From the NCBI GenBank assembly GCA_902790015.1, contig CADAQF010000040.1, forward strand, positions 1 to 61,310: a stretch of 61,310 nucleotides of DNA, read 5' to 3'. Position 1 is the first letter of the stretch; each line of letters begins with the position of its first letter. A program made the translations under genes and the position numbers. The notes beneath the pieces were generated by a model. It saw nothing but the letters and a program-made list of their open reading frames with translations, was not told the DNA's origin and did no database searches. This DNA is from an uncultured Eubacteriales bacterium. GTDB lineage: Bacteria; Bacillota; Clostridia; Christensenellales; Aristaeellaceae. Positions 17,762-27,397 of the stretch are shown here, in pieces.

Positions 17762-20700
17762 TTATTGTCCCGAAAGGGCGACGAAGTCAAACCCGTACTG
17801 CCGCGCGTACGTTTCCGCGTAGCTGCCCGCCCTGCCGTAGATCACCAGGTCGGTCACGCCGCTGAAGGCGTCCGCCGCGATGCTGCCGCAGCTGTAGGGA
17901 ATATAGATGGCTTCCAGCTGGGCGCAGTTTTCAAACGCGCCGCTGCCGATGGCGGTCACGCCCTCGGACACCATCACCCGCCGCGCTTTGGTGTTGCGCA
18001 GCGCGTGCGCTTTGATCTGCCGGGTGGTAGAAGGGAAGGTGACAGTGGCAGTGCCGAAGGAGGTATCCTGAAGGATATAAGGAATGTTTTTCTCTTTGGC
18101 GTGGCGGTGAGCGGCTGTATGGGCATAGCAGGATATGGTTAGTGATGGGCAATTATCGAACGCATAATAATCGATATACTCTACGCTGGAGGGAATCGTC
18201 AGACTGTTGAGCTTTGTGCAGCCGTCAAAGGCACCCCATTCTATGCTGGTAATCCCGTTTGACATACTGACAGAAGTCAGGTTCTCGCAATCCATGAAAC
18301 TGGCTTCGCCTATCTTGATCACGCCGGATGGAATGACGATAGAGGTCAGCGACGTGTTTTCGAGGAACACTCCCTCACCCATGTCAGTCAAAGAAGAAGG
18401 AAGGTTTATTGTCGTCAGGGCATGACAAAATGCAAATGCTTCATTGCCTAACGCTGTAAGCGTATCAGGCAGACTGACACTGGTCAGTGCTGGATAATAA
18501 TTGAAGGAGCCTGCACCTATATATGTGATACCTTTTTCGACCACCACCGCAGTAATAAAATCGCTGGAAAGTCTCCAGGGACCAGTTGTTTCATATTCAT
18601 AATCGTACATTCTTCCGCTGCCCGAAATCGTCAACGTCCCGTTCTGATAGTTCCAGGTGGCATTATCGCCGCAGATGCCGCTGGTGATCCGTGAGAAATT
18701 AAGATAAACTACTGCATCGCCCGCATTGATCGTCCCTGTCAGCGAACCGCTGTAGACGCCGTTGTACTGATAACCGGTCGCCGGTTTGATATCTGTGATC
18801 TCATACGCAGTTCCGTGCGGCCAGTAAGTGTCATAATCGGAAACATCATCCGCAACAAGTGAACCATTGATATACACGTCCGCCGTACCATAGGGGGACA
18901 GGACTTGTTTAAACTGGTCATCCAACCCACCGTATAGGGCAAGCCTGTAGCTTTTCGTGGAAAAACTAAGGCGGATATCTACATACTCTTCCCCGATCGT
19001 GCCGGACAGAGAACCTTTGTTTACGCCATCACACTGATAGCCGGGCGCCGCTTTGATATCCGTGATCTCATAGGTTGTTCCGCGTGGCCAGCTTGTGCAG
19101 TAATCGAAAACATCATCCGCAACCAGTGAACCGTTGATATACACGTCCACCGTACCGTATTCATACAAACTATCCTGCTCTATGCCATCCAGATAACCAT
19201 TCAAATCGAGTTTACAATCGTCAGAAAGTACTGTAACAGTACATATTGCTTTAACCTCATCTGAATAATTCAGCTTAGCACAAATGGTTGCACTTCCGGG
19301 ACTTACTCCCATAACAACACCATTTTCATCAACCCGTGCTATATACTCGGAATAGCTTTCCCACGTTATGTAATTAGTAGTGTAAATAGGATTGACGTTT
19401 GGGACAAGCTGAACAGAACTTCCAACGTTGACCGTAACGTTCTGATTATTCAGATTGAATTCTTCCGGAAACAATGTAATTACTTGACTTGCACTCTTTC
19501 CGCTACCATCTTGTGTACTTGCCGTGATCGTAACTGTCCCTAACCCAACTTGTGTATATGTCGCCCAAGACATTTCTTCATAATAAAGTGTATTTTTATA
19601 TTTCAGAATATTGTCATCAGAACATGAAAAGGAAATATGTTTGTTTGTAGCATTATCAGGCCAGATAGTTGCACAGATAGATATTTCTCCGTCTTCTCCC
19701 AAGCCGTAATATGAAACTGCTTCTGGCGGATTGGCCATGTTATCTGGACCAGTCCCAATGAAAATATCTGTTGCTTTTATTTCATCTTCATATAATTTTG
19801 ATTCTGTAGCAGCTTTGGTTGACCCATTTGGAACAGCATTAATGGTCATCTTAGTTGTAATAGTTCTTCCTAAATCATCTGTTGCAACTAAAACCCAATA
19901 ATATATTCCCTGGTTTTCAATCTTTGAAAACTTTTGCCCCATATCAACCGATTGTCCGTTGGAGTCTTTGTTTCCATCAAGCAATTTAATAGGAAAAAAA
20001 TGCCCAGCTATAGGATAGGCAGACATCATTTGGGATATTTTGTCTCCGTTGCTGTTTTCTATCCATGCATCGAGTGAAGTTAATTCCCGGTTGGACATGA
20101 CCAACCCGCTAGAAAGATTGAATCCGCTCGAGCTAATAAGATATGTTGCGGGATATTTAATGTTGCGAAATTCCAATGTGCTGGGAGCGCTCATATTTGA
20201 GTAATATGCCCCATCAAAAAAAATTTGTGCCGACCATCCGTTATATGATCGATATGTTCCATCAAATTTGTTCATTGGAATCCAGTAATCTAACACACCA
20301 TTGGCCGTACTCGTTGAAAGCGTATTAAAGCTTGAGAAATCGTAGCATTGTACTCGTTTAACAGTACTACCACAATTAGAATCCAATACATGCAAGTAAT
20401 ATGTCCCACCATGATTTATCCCACCAATAATCAAAAAGTAATGACCACCTGCTTTGCTTTCTCCTTTTGCATTCCATTTCAGATGACCAATAATAACCCC
20501 ATTTTTAGTAAAATGGGAATCCATCCATGTTTCTGATTTTGTTGGTGTAACTGATATAGCACCATATACAGTTTTTATATATTCGGAATATTTAGTGTTT
20601 CCGTCATCCCATGGAGTTCTTGTAATTCTTAATAGTTCTTCAAGGAGCTGGCATTGAGAGGCCCAAGTTGTTTCTTCTATTCCCAACATCCATTGTATAG

Positions 20701-20992
20701 CATGAGCATAAGTAAATGTACAGCATCCATTAGCTGAAAGATGATCTGTTCCACACTTAAGATTATATGTTTTAGAACCAACAGTAACGCTGTCCATTGC
20801 ATAATTTTTCTGACCAAATGTATGGATACGGGTAGACGCTTTCGTTTCAGAGAGTGCAGAATGTACGGGAAAAAAACAGATAACACAAAAAATAATTAAG
20901 AATAATAACAAAGATAGGAATAACGATTTCGGCCTTGTATTTTCAACCTTACATTGAATGATTGTTGGCTTCTGACATTCATTATTCATCAT
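17762..20992 (-). CDS. Secreted C39-like cysteine peptidase fused to BIG2, YLDG-type and BspA leucine-rich modules
   Basis: About 1076 residues from the first ATG of a double start (20992); GGAGG lies 5 bases upstream and the longer frame would begin within it. A basic N-terminus and hydrophobic segment (22-47) act as signal or anchor. The peptidase domain at about 60-215 has Cys90/Cys91 in ANGCCTFTYAHAI, His182 in GGHYFLIIGG and Asp202 in VLDSN, the order of a papain-like C39_2 enzyme. Two BIG2-like domains, two YLDG modules and BspA LRR_5 repeats follow. Its stop is 17 bases past the IS5 remnant. The N-terminal two thirds are AT-richer than the rest of the window, and only the last ~300 bases regain host-like GC, which suggests mosaic origin. 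Confidence 0.85.
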   Translation of the reverse strand: MMNNECQKPTIIQCKVENTRPKSLFLSLLLFLIIFCVICFFPVHSALSETKASTRIHTFGQKNYAMDSVTVGSKTYNLKCGTDHLSANGCCTFTYAHAIQWMLGIEETTWASQCQLLEELLRITRTPWDDGNTKYSEYIKTVYGAISVTPTKSETWMDSHFTKNGVIIGHLKWNAKGESKAGGHYFLIIGGINHGGTYYLHVLDSNCGSTVKRVQCYDFSSFNTLSTSTANGVLDYWIPMNKFDGTYRSYNGWSAQIFFDGAYYSNMSAPSTLEFRNIKYPATYLISSSGFNLSSGLVMSNRELTSLDAWIENSNGDKISQMMSAYPIAGHFFPIKLLDGNKDSNGQSVDMGQKFSKIENQGIYYWVLVATDDLGRTITTKMTINAVPNGSTKAATESKLYEDEIKATDIFIGTGPDNMANPPEAVSYYGLGEDGEISICATIWPDNATNKHISFSCSDDNILKYKNTLYYEEMSWATYTQVGLGTVTITASTQDGSGKSASQVITLFPEEFNLNNQNVTVNVGSSVQLVPNVNPIYTTNYITWESYSEYIARVDENGVVMGVSPGSATICAKLNYSDEVKAICTVTVLSDDCKLDLNGYLDGIEQDSLYEYGTVDVYINGSLVADDVFDYCTSWPRGTTYEITDIKAAPGYQCDGVNKGSLSGTIGEEYVDIRLSFSTKSYRLALYGGLDDQFKQVLSPYGTADVYINGSLVADDVSDYDTYWPHGTAYEITDIKPATGYQYNGVYSGSLTGTINAGDAVVYLNFSRITSGICGDNATWNYQNGTLTISGSGRMYDYEYETTGPWRLSSDFITAVVVEKGITYIGAGSFNYYPALTSVSLPDTLTALGNEAFAFCHALTTINLPSSLTDMGEGVFLENTSLTSIVIPSGVIKIGEASFMDCENLTSVSMSNGITSIEWGAFDGCTKLNSLTIPSSVEYIDYYAFDNCPSLTISCYAHTAAHRHAKEKNIPYILQDTSFGTATVTFPSTTRQIKAHALRNTKARRVMVSEGVTAIGSGAFENCAQLEAIYIPYSCGSIAADAFSGVTDLVIYGRAGSYAETYARQYGFDFVALSGQ
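17768..18072 (-). repeat. Near-identical 3' cassette shared by two surface-protein genes
   Basis: The last ~300 bases of this gene match 14451-14755, the same end of the M23 fusion gene, at roughly 95% by eye, while the sequence beyond diverges sharply. It encodes the terminal LRR-like segment ending DALSGQ/VALSGQ. Direct orientation, about 3.3 kb apart; a substrate for homologous recombination. Confidence 0.8.
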
Positions 20993-21122
20993 ATGTACCT
21001 CCAATTATACAAACGTTTTCTTCAATAATACTACAAGATTAATATTTCATAATAATGACACCTTCATCTTTCGTTTTTTATAAAGTGTACATTTTGATAC
21101 GACGATAAAGATACTACAAACC

Positions 21123-22116
<994 letters not shown>

Positions 22117-22519
22117 ATGGCTGAAACACTGGTCACCCATCATCATCGCTGTGACGGACAGGGCGCTTCGGGACAAGCTTTCCGCCATGAACGCCGCCAT
22201 AATGGGCGCGGACATGGATCCGTTCTACGGCGCGCCGGAGCTGCTGATCGTATTGGCCAATAAGGATGTGCCTACCTACATCTACGACGGCAGCCTGGTC
22301 ATGGGCAACCTGATGAACGCCGCGGCGGATCTCGGCATAGCCAGCTGCTGGATCCACCGGGCAAAGGAAGAGTTTGAGAGCGAGGAAGGAAAAGAGATCC
22401 TCCGGTCTCTCGGCATTGCCGGGAACTATGAGGGAATCGGTCATCTGATTCTGGGCTACGCGGCGAAGGAAAACGCGGATCCCGCTCCCCGGAAGGAAAA
22501 CTACGTTTACACCGTGTGA
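22117..22519 (+). pseudogene. Nitroreductase-family protein, 5' internal deletion and frameshift
   Basis: AAGGAGG and an ATG at 22117 give MAETL, a plausible nitroreductase N-terminus, but the frame soon ends. The family sequence resumes in another frame (WSPIIIAVTDRALRDKLSAM, then GAPELLIVLANKD, LVMGNLMNAAADLGIASCWIHRAKEEF and GHLILGYA). About 45-60 residues that normally bind FMN near the N-terminus are missing. The simplest reading is one deletion that also shifted the frame. An internal start might still make a C-terminal fragment of about 120 residues, but it could hardly bind cofactor. Confidence 0.8.
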
Positions 22520-22583
22520 TCCTCGTAAGCCGGGGTCAGTACGGCCCGGATGATCATGGGCAGGTCAGGAGAAGGGATCGGCC

Positions 22584-23393
22584 ATGAAAAGATTACTGCT
22601 CATCGTGCTCATGCTCTCACTGTTTTCTGTTGCTGCCGGGGCAGAAGCGTCTTATGAAGAATTCAGGATCCCGGCAAGCCTGGGAAACCTTTACGGGGTC
22701 CTTCAGATGCCCGAGAAGGAGGAGCCTGTTCCGTTGGTGATCATGTGCCACGGGTTCGGCAGCAGCTACATCTGGTCTCAGGATTATTCGGACTTTTTTG
22801 TGAAGGGCGGATACGCCGTTTTCGGCCTGGATTTCTGCGGCGGCGGCATCATCAGCAAAAGCGACGGAACGATGCTGGACATGTCCGTGCTGACGGAAGC
22901 GAAGGATCTGAACGCGGTGATCGATTTCTTCCGGGACGATCCGCGTTTTTCCGGCATCATTCTCCGGGGGGAAAGCCAGGGAGGGTTCGTCGCGTCCTAC
23001 GTGGCGGCCGAACGGCCGGAGGATATCCTGGGGCTGGTGCTCGAATACCCGGCCTATGTCCTCCAGGACGACGCGAAGCGGAGGCAATTGCCCGATGGGT
23101 CGTTTCCTGAAGTCAGCAAATTGCTGGGCATGCAGATCGGCCGGGTATACAGTGAGGATGTCACATCCTTTGATATCTATGAACACATGGCGGCGTATGA
23201 AGGACCGGTGCTGATCCTCCACGGGGACGCGGACCGGCTCGTCCCGCTGTGGTATTCCGAACAGGCGGAAAAGGTGTATCAGCATGCGGAGCTGATCGTG
23301 CTGCCCGGACAGGGCCACGGCTTCATGCTCTCCGGAAGGGTAACCGCGATGGAAAAAGAGCTGGCCTTTATGGACAGCCTCACAGCAAGGTGA
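22584..23393 (+). CDS. Secreted alpha/beta-hydrolase, cinnamoyl-ester-hydrolase-like
   Basis: 269 residues with a signal peptide (MKRLLLIVLMLSLFSVAAGAEA). Alpha/beta-hydrolase signatures: oxyanion region CHGFGSS; nucleophile elbow GESQGG with Ser131; acid Asp217 in HGDADRLVP; base His245 in GQGHGF. The layout resembles rumen feruloyl/cinnamoyl esterases such as Est1E, which free phenolic acids from plant cell walls, but substrate cannot be read from sequence. It follows the nitroreductase remnant by 64 bases and is followed by a terminator. Confidence 0.85.
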   Translation: MKRLLLIVLMLSLFSVAAGAEASYEEFRIPASLGNLYGVLQMPEKEEPVPLVIMCHGFGSSYIWSQDYSDFFVKGGYAVFGLDFCGGGIISKSDGTMLDMSVLTEAKDLNAVIDFFRDDPRFSGIILRGESQGGFVASYVAAERPEDILGLVLEYPAYVLQDDAKRRQLPDGSFPEVSKLLGMQIGRVYSEDVTSFDIYEHMAAYEGPVLILHGDADRLVPLWYSEQAEKVYQHAELIVLPGQGHGFMLSGRVTAMEKELAFMDSLTAR

Positions 23394-23397
23394 ACCA

Positions 23398-23430
23398 TTC
23401 AGGCGATGCAGCTCACACCGCCTGAATTTT
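23398..23430 (+). terminator. Terminator after the hydrolase gene
   Basis: Hairpin TTCAGGCG/CCGCCTGAA (23398-23426) followed by TTTT. A second GC-rich hairpin CGCGGGG/CCCCGCG follows at 23431-23450. Confidence 0.65.
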
Positions 23431-23469
23431 CGCGGGGGAAAAACCCCGCGGGACGGGGTGTGAATAAAA

Positions 23470-24267
23470 GTGATAACGAAACAGGATATACATGATTTTC
23501 TGAAAGCCGCGGGCATATTGCCCGACGACAAGGTGACCATTCACTGTTCTTTGCGCGCCATCGGAAAAATCGAAGACGGCGCGGACGGCCTGATCGACGC
23601 CTTCTGCGGATACCTGCGCGATGGACTCTTTATGGTGCCTACGCACACATGGGATAAGGTTTGCAGGACATCGCCTTTCTATGACGTCAGAACGACTGTT
23701 CCCGACATCGGGACTCTTGCGCAGGTGGCGGCTTTCCGGAAAGACGGAGTACGGTCCCTGCACCCGACCCATTCCGTCGCCGTGTTCGGGCGCGGCGCAG
23801 CTGCATTTGTCCGGGGAGAAGAAAAATGCGCGTCTCCGGCGCCTCCCGACAGCTGTCTGAGCAGGCTTTACGAAGAAAACGGGAAGGTCCTCCTCGTGGG
23901 CGTCGGGCATGAACGAAATACATACCTTCATTCTGTGGATGAGCGGCTCGGGATCCCGGACAGACTGAATCCGGACCCTTTTGAGATCACCATCACGGAC
24001 CATGACGGGAACACCCTGAAATCCCCGCCTTTTCACACACATTTCACAGCCGCAGCGGACAGGTGTGTTTCAGAATACTATCCTAACTACAAAACGGCCT
24101 TCGAATATACCGGAGCCGTGACCTATTCCAGGCTTGGGAATGCGCTGGTATATGTCTGCGACTGCAGAAAAATGACAGATACCTGCAGACGAATTTGGGA
24201 AAGAGCTGACCACGATGTCTGCATTTCCGCGCAGCCGATCCCGCAGGCATGGTATGAAGACCCGTAA
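23470..24267 (+). CDS. AAC(3)-family N-acetyltransferase
   Basis: 265 residues starting at GTG (VITKQDIHDFL). Matches the aminoglycoside 3-N-acetyltransferase family: an early HCSLRAIG, MVPTHTWDK, and the conserved RSLHPTHSVAVFG and LLVGVGHERNTYLHSVDE blocks. The family moves acetyl from acetyl-CoA to an amine; proven members inactivate aminoglycosides, but many chromosomal relatives have other or unknown substrates, so resistance should not be assumed. Length is normal. It stands alone between two terminators. Confidence 0.88.
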   Translation: MITKQDIHDFLKAAGILPDDKVTIHCSLRAIGKIEDGADGLIDAFCGYLRDGLFMVPTHTWDKVCRTSPFYDVRTTVPDIGTLAQVAAFRKDGVRSLHPTHSVAVFGRGAAAFVRGEEKCASPAPPDSCLSRLYEENGKVLLVGVGHERNTYLHSVDERLGIPDRLNPDPFEITITDHDGNTLKSPPFHTHFTAAADRCVSEYYPNYKTAFEYTGAVTYSRLGNALVYVCDCRKMTDTCRRIWERADHDVCISAQPIPQAWYEDP

Positions 24268-24303
24268 CAGACCGCCCGGCGGCTTATGCGCCCGGACGGC
24301 GGA

Positions 24304-24350
24304 AAATCGGGGCTGCGGCACATTTTCGGTGCTGCAGCCCCGATTTACTG
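24304..24350 (+). terminator. Terminator after the acetyltransferase gene
   Basis: 12-bp perfect stem AATCGGGGCTGC/GCAGCCCCGATT (24304-24346), with TTTACTG overlapping and following the right arm. Confidence 0.7.
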
Positions 24351-24517
24351 ATTCCAAATGAAATGACGGGCCCGTCCTGCCGCAGTCCCTCAGGATATTC
24401 CCTGTAAATGCGAATTTGCGCATCAATTGGAAATCGAAAAATCAATTCACGGCACAGCTGCGGGCAGAATGAATGCGCTTCATCCGATGGGGGTGAAGTG
24501 TTTTTTATTCTGGAGCA

Positions 24518-24665
24518 TGAAAAGTGCTCATTGAATCCTTTGAAAAGTGCAAAATCAATGCGGGGGATATGATCCTCTCATGTTGCTGCTGAACAATTTG
24601 CCGGTGCTTGCGCAAAGTTTTCACTATTACTGAACAATTTGCCTGACTTTGCGCATAATATTCAA
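24518..24665 (+). repeat. Direct repeats upstream of second ATPase
   Basis: The gap 24350-24964 has no gene. It holds two copies of TGAAAAGTGC (near 24519 and 24541) and two of CTGAACAATTTGCC (24589 and 24630, 41 bases apart), each of the latter followed by a TTGCGCA-like motif. The clustering resembles the repeats before the first ATPase, although the sequences differ. Confidence 0.6.
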
Positions 24666-24878
24666 TTGAAAGTGAAGAAGTCTCCCTGATCGAATAATAC
24701 CACAGTCTGCATATAATCTCGATTTCATCCCTGATTTGTTTGAGGCACAACGCTATCGTCAATGAGGAGAAGCTGCCATGACATATCCAGACAATGGCAG
24801 ACAAAAGAATTATTCTGAGCAGTACCTCCTCCCACCCTGCTGCTCCTGACTGCTCCCGATTGCCGCAATATACCGCAT

Positions 24879-24931
24879 TTCGGCAAAAATGACATTGCAT
24901 TGTTGATTTTGCCGAAGAAGCGTGGTATCAT
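24879..24931 (+). promoter_or_regulatory. Promoter with a 10-bp operator-like inverted repeat
   Basis: -35 TTGATT (24903-24908), 17-base spacer, -10 TATCAT (24926-24931). A perfect inverted repeat TTCGGCAAAA/TTTTGCCGAA (24879-24888 and 24907-24916) overlaps the -35, as expected for a repressor site. Confidence 0.7.
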
Positions 24932-24964
24932 GCAGCTGCATAGAACAGCAGGAGGATTTCCCCG

Positions 24965-26212
24965 ATGTATTATCACAGACAGTTGGAAAAGACCCTCTTG
25001 AGGGCGGCGGAGGAGTTCGCGTGCATCACGCTTTATGGGGCCAGGCAGACAGGAAAATCCACTATGGTCAGAACCCTGTTTGACGGAATCGAATATGTGA
25101 CATTGGATCACAGCCGGGAGCGTTTGCTGGCCTCAGAGGATCCTGAGCTGTTTCTTGAGTCGCACACCGTGCCTCTCATCATCGATGAAATTCAGAAAGT
25201 ACCGGAGTTGATGGAAGCTGTCAAAATCCGAATTGATGAAGCCAAACTGAGCAATGTCAGGACGGGAGCGAAAACCGGGCTCATGTATATTCTGACCGGT
25301 TCCAATGCGCATGAAATCAGAGAAAAGGCTTCAGAAACACTTGCGGGAAGAACGGCGATCATTGAAGTCACCTCTCTGTCGGAAAGTGAAAAAAGGCAGG
25401 TCGAGGGAAACGACTTTTTTCCGGATATCCATGTTCTCATGAGCAAAAAAGAAAAGCTTGCGGCAAAAAACAGGTTTGAGGTGTTTACAGAGATCTATCA
25501 GGGCGGCATGCCTGAATACTGGATCGATAAGCCGGACAGAAACACGTTCTTTGAAAGCTATATCTCCACTTATCTGGAAAAAGACGTGAGCCGTTTGATC
25601 AATGACGTCAGACTGAATGATTTCAGGAAGTTTATGATGATCGCCGCACTTCGCACCGCGCAGCAGCTTGATTACACCGAAATCGGCAATGCGGTGGGGA
25701 TCGATTCAAGAACAGCAAAAAAATGGGTTTCCGTTCTGGAATCATCAGGAATCATCATGCTCCTGCATCCTTATGCCACCAGCCTTTCCAAACGTATCAT
25801 CAAATCACCGAAGTTCTATTTCCTGGATACCGGATTGTGCGCATATCTCTGTGGCTGGTCTGATGCGAGAATGCTGGAAGCGTCTGCAATGGCCGGAGCT
25901 TTTTTTGAGACTTATGTGGTCAGTGAGATCGTCAAAAGCATCCGCAACAGCGGAAAAAGAATGGAGTATACGCTGTATTATTACAGGGACAGAGATCAGA
26001 AAGAAGTAGATATTCTGTATATCAGGGATCAGAAGATCTTTCCGATTGAAGTGAAGAAAGGAATCGGCAGGGATAGAGCGGATAAAAACTTCAGGATTCT
26101 CGAACAATACGGGATGCCGGTTTCAACCGGTCTGATTATTGATACGGGGGATCGTATCATCCCATTGAACAGGGATGCTTATTACTGTCCGGTCGGCATG
26201 ATCGGACTGTGA
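24965..26212 (+). CDS. AAA+ ATPase of the DUF4143 family (second copy)
   Basis: 415 residues. Walker A YGARQTGKST at 24-33, Walker B LIIDEIQ at 71-77, then an ILTGSNAHEI sensor region. The middle has a helix-turn-helix-like stretch (DYTEIGNAVGIDSRTAKKWV). The C-terminus has the DUF4143 nuclease-like pattern (QKEVDILYIRD..KIFPIEVKKG). It is only distantly similar to the copy at 8068, so it is not a recent duplicate. AGGAGG lies 9 bases before the ATG. It is a single-gene unit; its role in this family is not known. Confidence 0.88.
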   Translation: MYYHRQLEKTLLRAAEEFACITLYGARQTGKSTMVRTLFDGIEYVTLDHSRERLLASEDPELFLESHTVPLIIDEIQKVPELMEAVKIRIDEAKLSNVRTGAKTGLMYILTGSNAHEIREKASETLAGRTAIIEVTSLSESEKRQVEGNDFFPDIHVLMSKKEKLAAKNRFEVFTEIYQGGMPEYWIDKPDRNTFFESYISTYLEKDVSRLINDVRLNDFRKFMMIAALRTAQQLDYTEIGNAVGIDSRTAKKWVSVLESSGIIMLLHPYATSLSKRIIKSPKFYFLDTGLCAYLCGWSDARMLEASAMAGAFFETYVVSEIVKSIRNSGKRMEYTLYYYRDRDQKEVDILYIRDQKIFPIEVKKGIGRDRADKNFRILEQYGMPVSTGLIIDTGDRIIPLNRDAYYCPVGMIGL

Positions 26213-26434
26213 CGGAAACAGAACAGCGTAAGTGCAGCTCCGGTCCTGGTCTCCACAATAGTACCCCCTCCCGCCTTACTGCTGTTTTTACTGCATTTGA
26301 CTGCTCCATCCTGCCGCGATCTGACGGTTCTCAGCAAAACCGCCCGAAAGCCGGCCCGGAATAAACCTCCCGGTGCCTGGCGCAAATCGCGGCAAATCGG
26401 GGCAAACTGACACGATTCAGGAGGCAAAACCCTT

Positions 26435-26905
26435 ATGATCAAGATCTTATTCATCTGCCACGGCAACATCTGCCGAAGCCCCGCGGCGGAAATGGTATTC
26501 CGCCAGCTGCTTGAACAAAACGGCCTTCAGGACCGGGCGGAGGCCGCCAGCGCGGCGGCCACGGCGGAGGAGATCGGCAACGACATATATCCGCCCATGC
26601 GCCGGGTGCTTTTGGCGCACGGCGTTCCCTGCCCGCGTCGCGCGGCCCGGCAGATCACCCGGCAGGACTACGGCCGCTATGACCTGCTGATCGGCATGGA
26701 CGACGAGAACCTGCGGGATATGCGCCGCGTTTTCGGCGGCGACCCGGACGGGAAGCTTTCCGCCCTGATGAGCTGGGCCGGGTTTCCGGGCCGCTCCGTC
26801 AGCGACCCCTGGTACACCAGGGACTTTGAGAAGGCCTACCGGGACATTGAGCTGGGATGCCGGGGACTTCTGGAAAATGTTACTATTCAGCCAAAGGCTG
26901 AATAG
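26435..26905 (+). CDS. Low-molecular-weight protein-tyrosine phosphatase
   Basis: 156 residues. The phosphate loop CHGNICRS at residues 8-15 has the nucleophile Cys8 and Arg14, and the general-acid loop SDPWYTRDFEKAYRDIE is near 127-143. The fold is the arsenate-reductase-like LMW-PTP. These enzymes act on phosphotyrosine in proteins, often tyrosine kinases of polysaccharide export; no kinase is nearby. AGGAGG precedes the ATG. The stop codon lies inside a 14-bp inverted repeat, the first element of a long palindromic region. Confidence 0.93.
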   Translation: MIKILFICHGNICRSPAAEMVFRQLLEQNGLQDRAEAASAAATAEEIGNDIYPPMRRVLLAHGVPCPRRAARQITRQDYGRYDLLIGMDDENLRDMRRVFGGDPDGKLSALMSWAGFPGRSVSDPWYTRDFEKAYRDIELGCRGLLENVTIQPKAE

Positions 26906-27260
26906 TAACTGGGACGGGGATTTCATCCCCTTCCCACGCTTTCCCCTGAACGTTTTTGTCTGCAGTGCCCTTTAGGCACTGCAGACAAAAACGTAATGAA
27001 GAAATCGCTAGCGCGATTTCGTCCTCCCGGCGTACATGCCGCCGGTGCGGATCATCAACGAGGGTGTTCCCCCTCTCCAGGGCCTACCGGCCCGTTCGTC
27101 GGTGAAAACGATCCACAGGATCGTTTTCCGGGCCCTCCTCACCCCCTCGCTACGGTATTCTATCCCTCCAACCCCGTCGCCCTACGGGTTCGCCTGAGGC
27201 GAATCCGCCGAATGAATCGGCGGACTCAGGGGTTTACGGGAACAGAATACCAGCTTGGGG
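26879..27260. repeat. Composite palindromic intergenic repeat, copy A
   Basis: A run of hairpins with no gene: GTTACTATTCAGCC inverted across AAA (26879-26909), a 20-bp perfect inverted repeat (26950-26969 with 26975-26994, beginning ACGTTTTTGTC), GAAATCGC/GCGATTTC (27001-27020), then the core unit at 27078-27145. In the core the stem GAAAACGATCC/GGATCGTTTTC (27104-27128) is framed by GGCCCG/CGGGCC. TCCGCCGA/TCGGCGGA follows, and AGAATACC near 27250 pairs with GGTATTCT near 27155. Related copies lie at 33.5, 40.5, 48.1, 50.5-51.1, 53.7, 57.6 and 59.3 kb. Confidence 0.85.
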
Positions 27261-27327
27261 TCTCAATGATCATAGGTGAATTGCAACCGGAAAATATTAC
27301 AAAATTTTAACAAATGTTTCAAACTTA

Positions 27328-27356
27328 TTGAAGATTTCCTCTTGTTTGGTTATAAT
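27328..27356 (+). promoter_or_regulatory. Sigma-A promoter of the secreted Tyr-rich protein gene
   Basis: -35 TTGAAG (27328-27333), 17-base spacer, -10 TATAAT (27351-27356), preceded by an AT-rich stretch that may act as an UP element. Confidence 0.8.
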
Positions 27357-27397
27357 GTCTCTGTATGCATCCTTCATGGAAAGAGAGGGATTTTTGT

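Noticed and set aside
26996..27310. 104-residue frame with GPFVGEN-type words
   Set aside because: It is a translation of the palindromic repeat; the same words recur at other copies in several frames.
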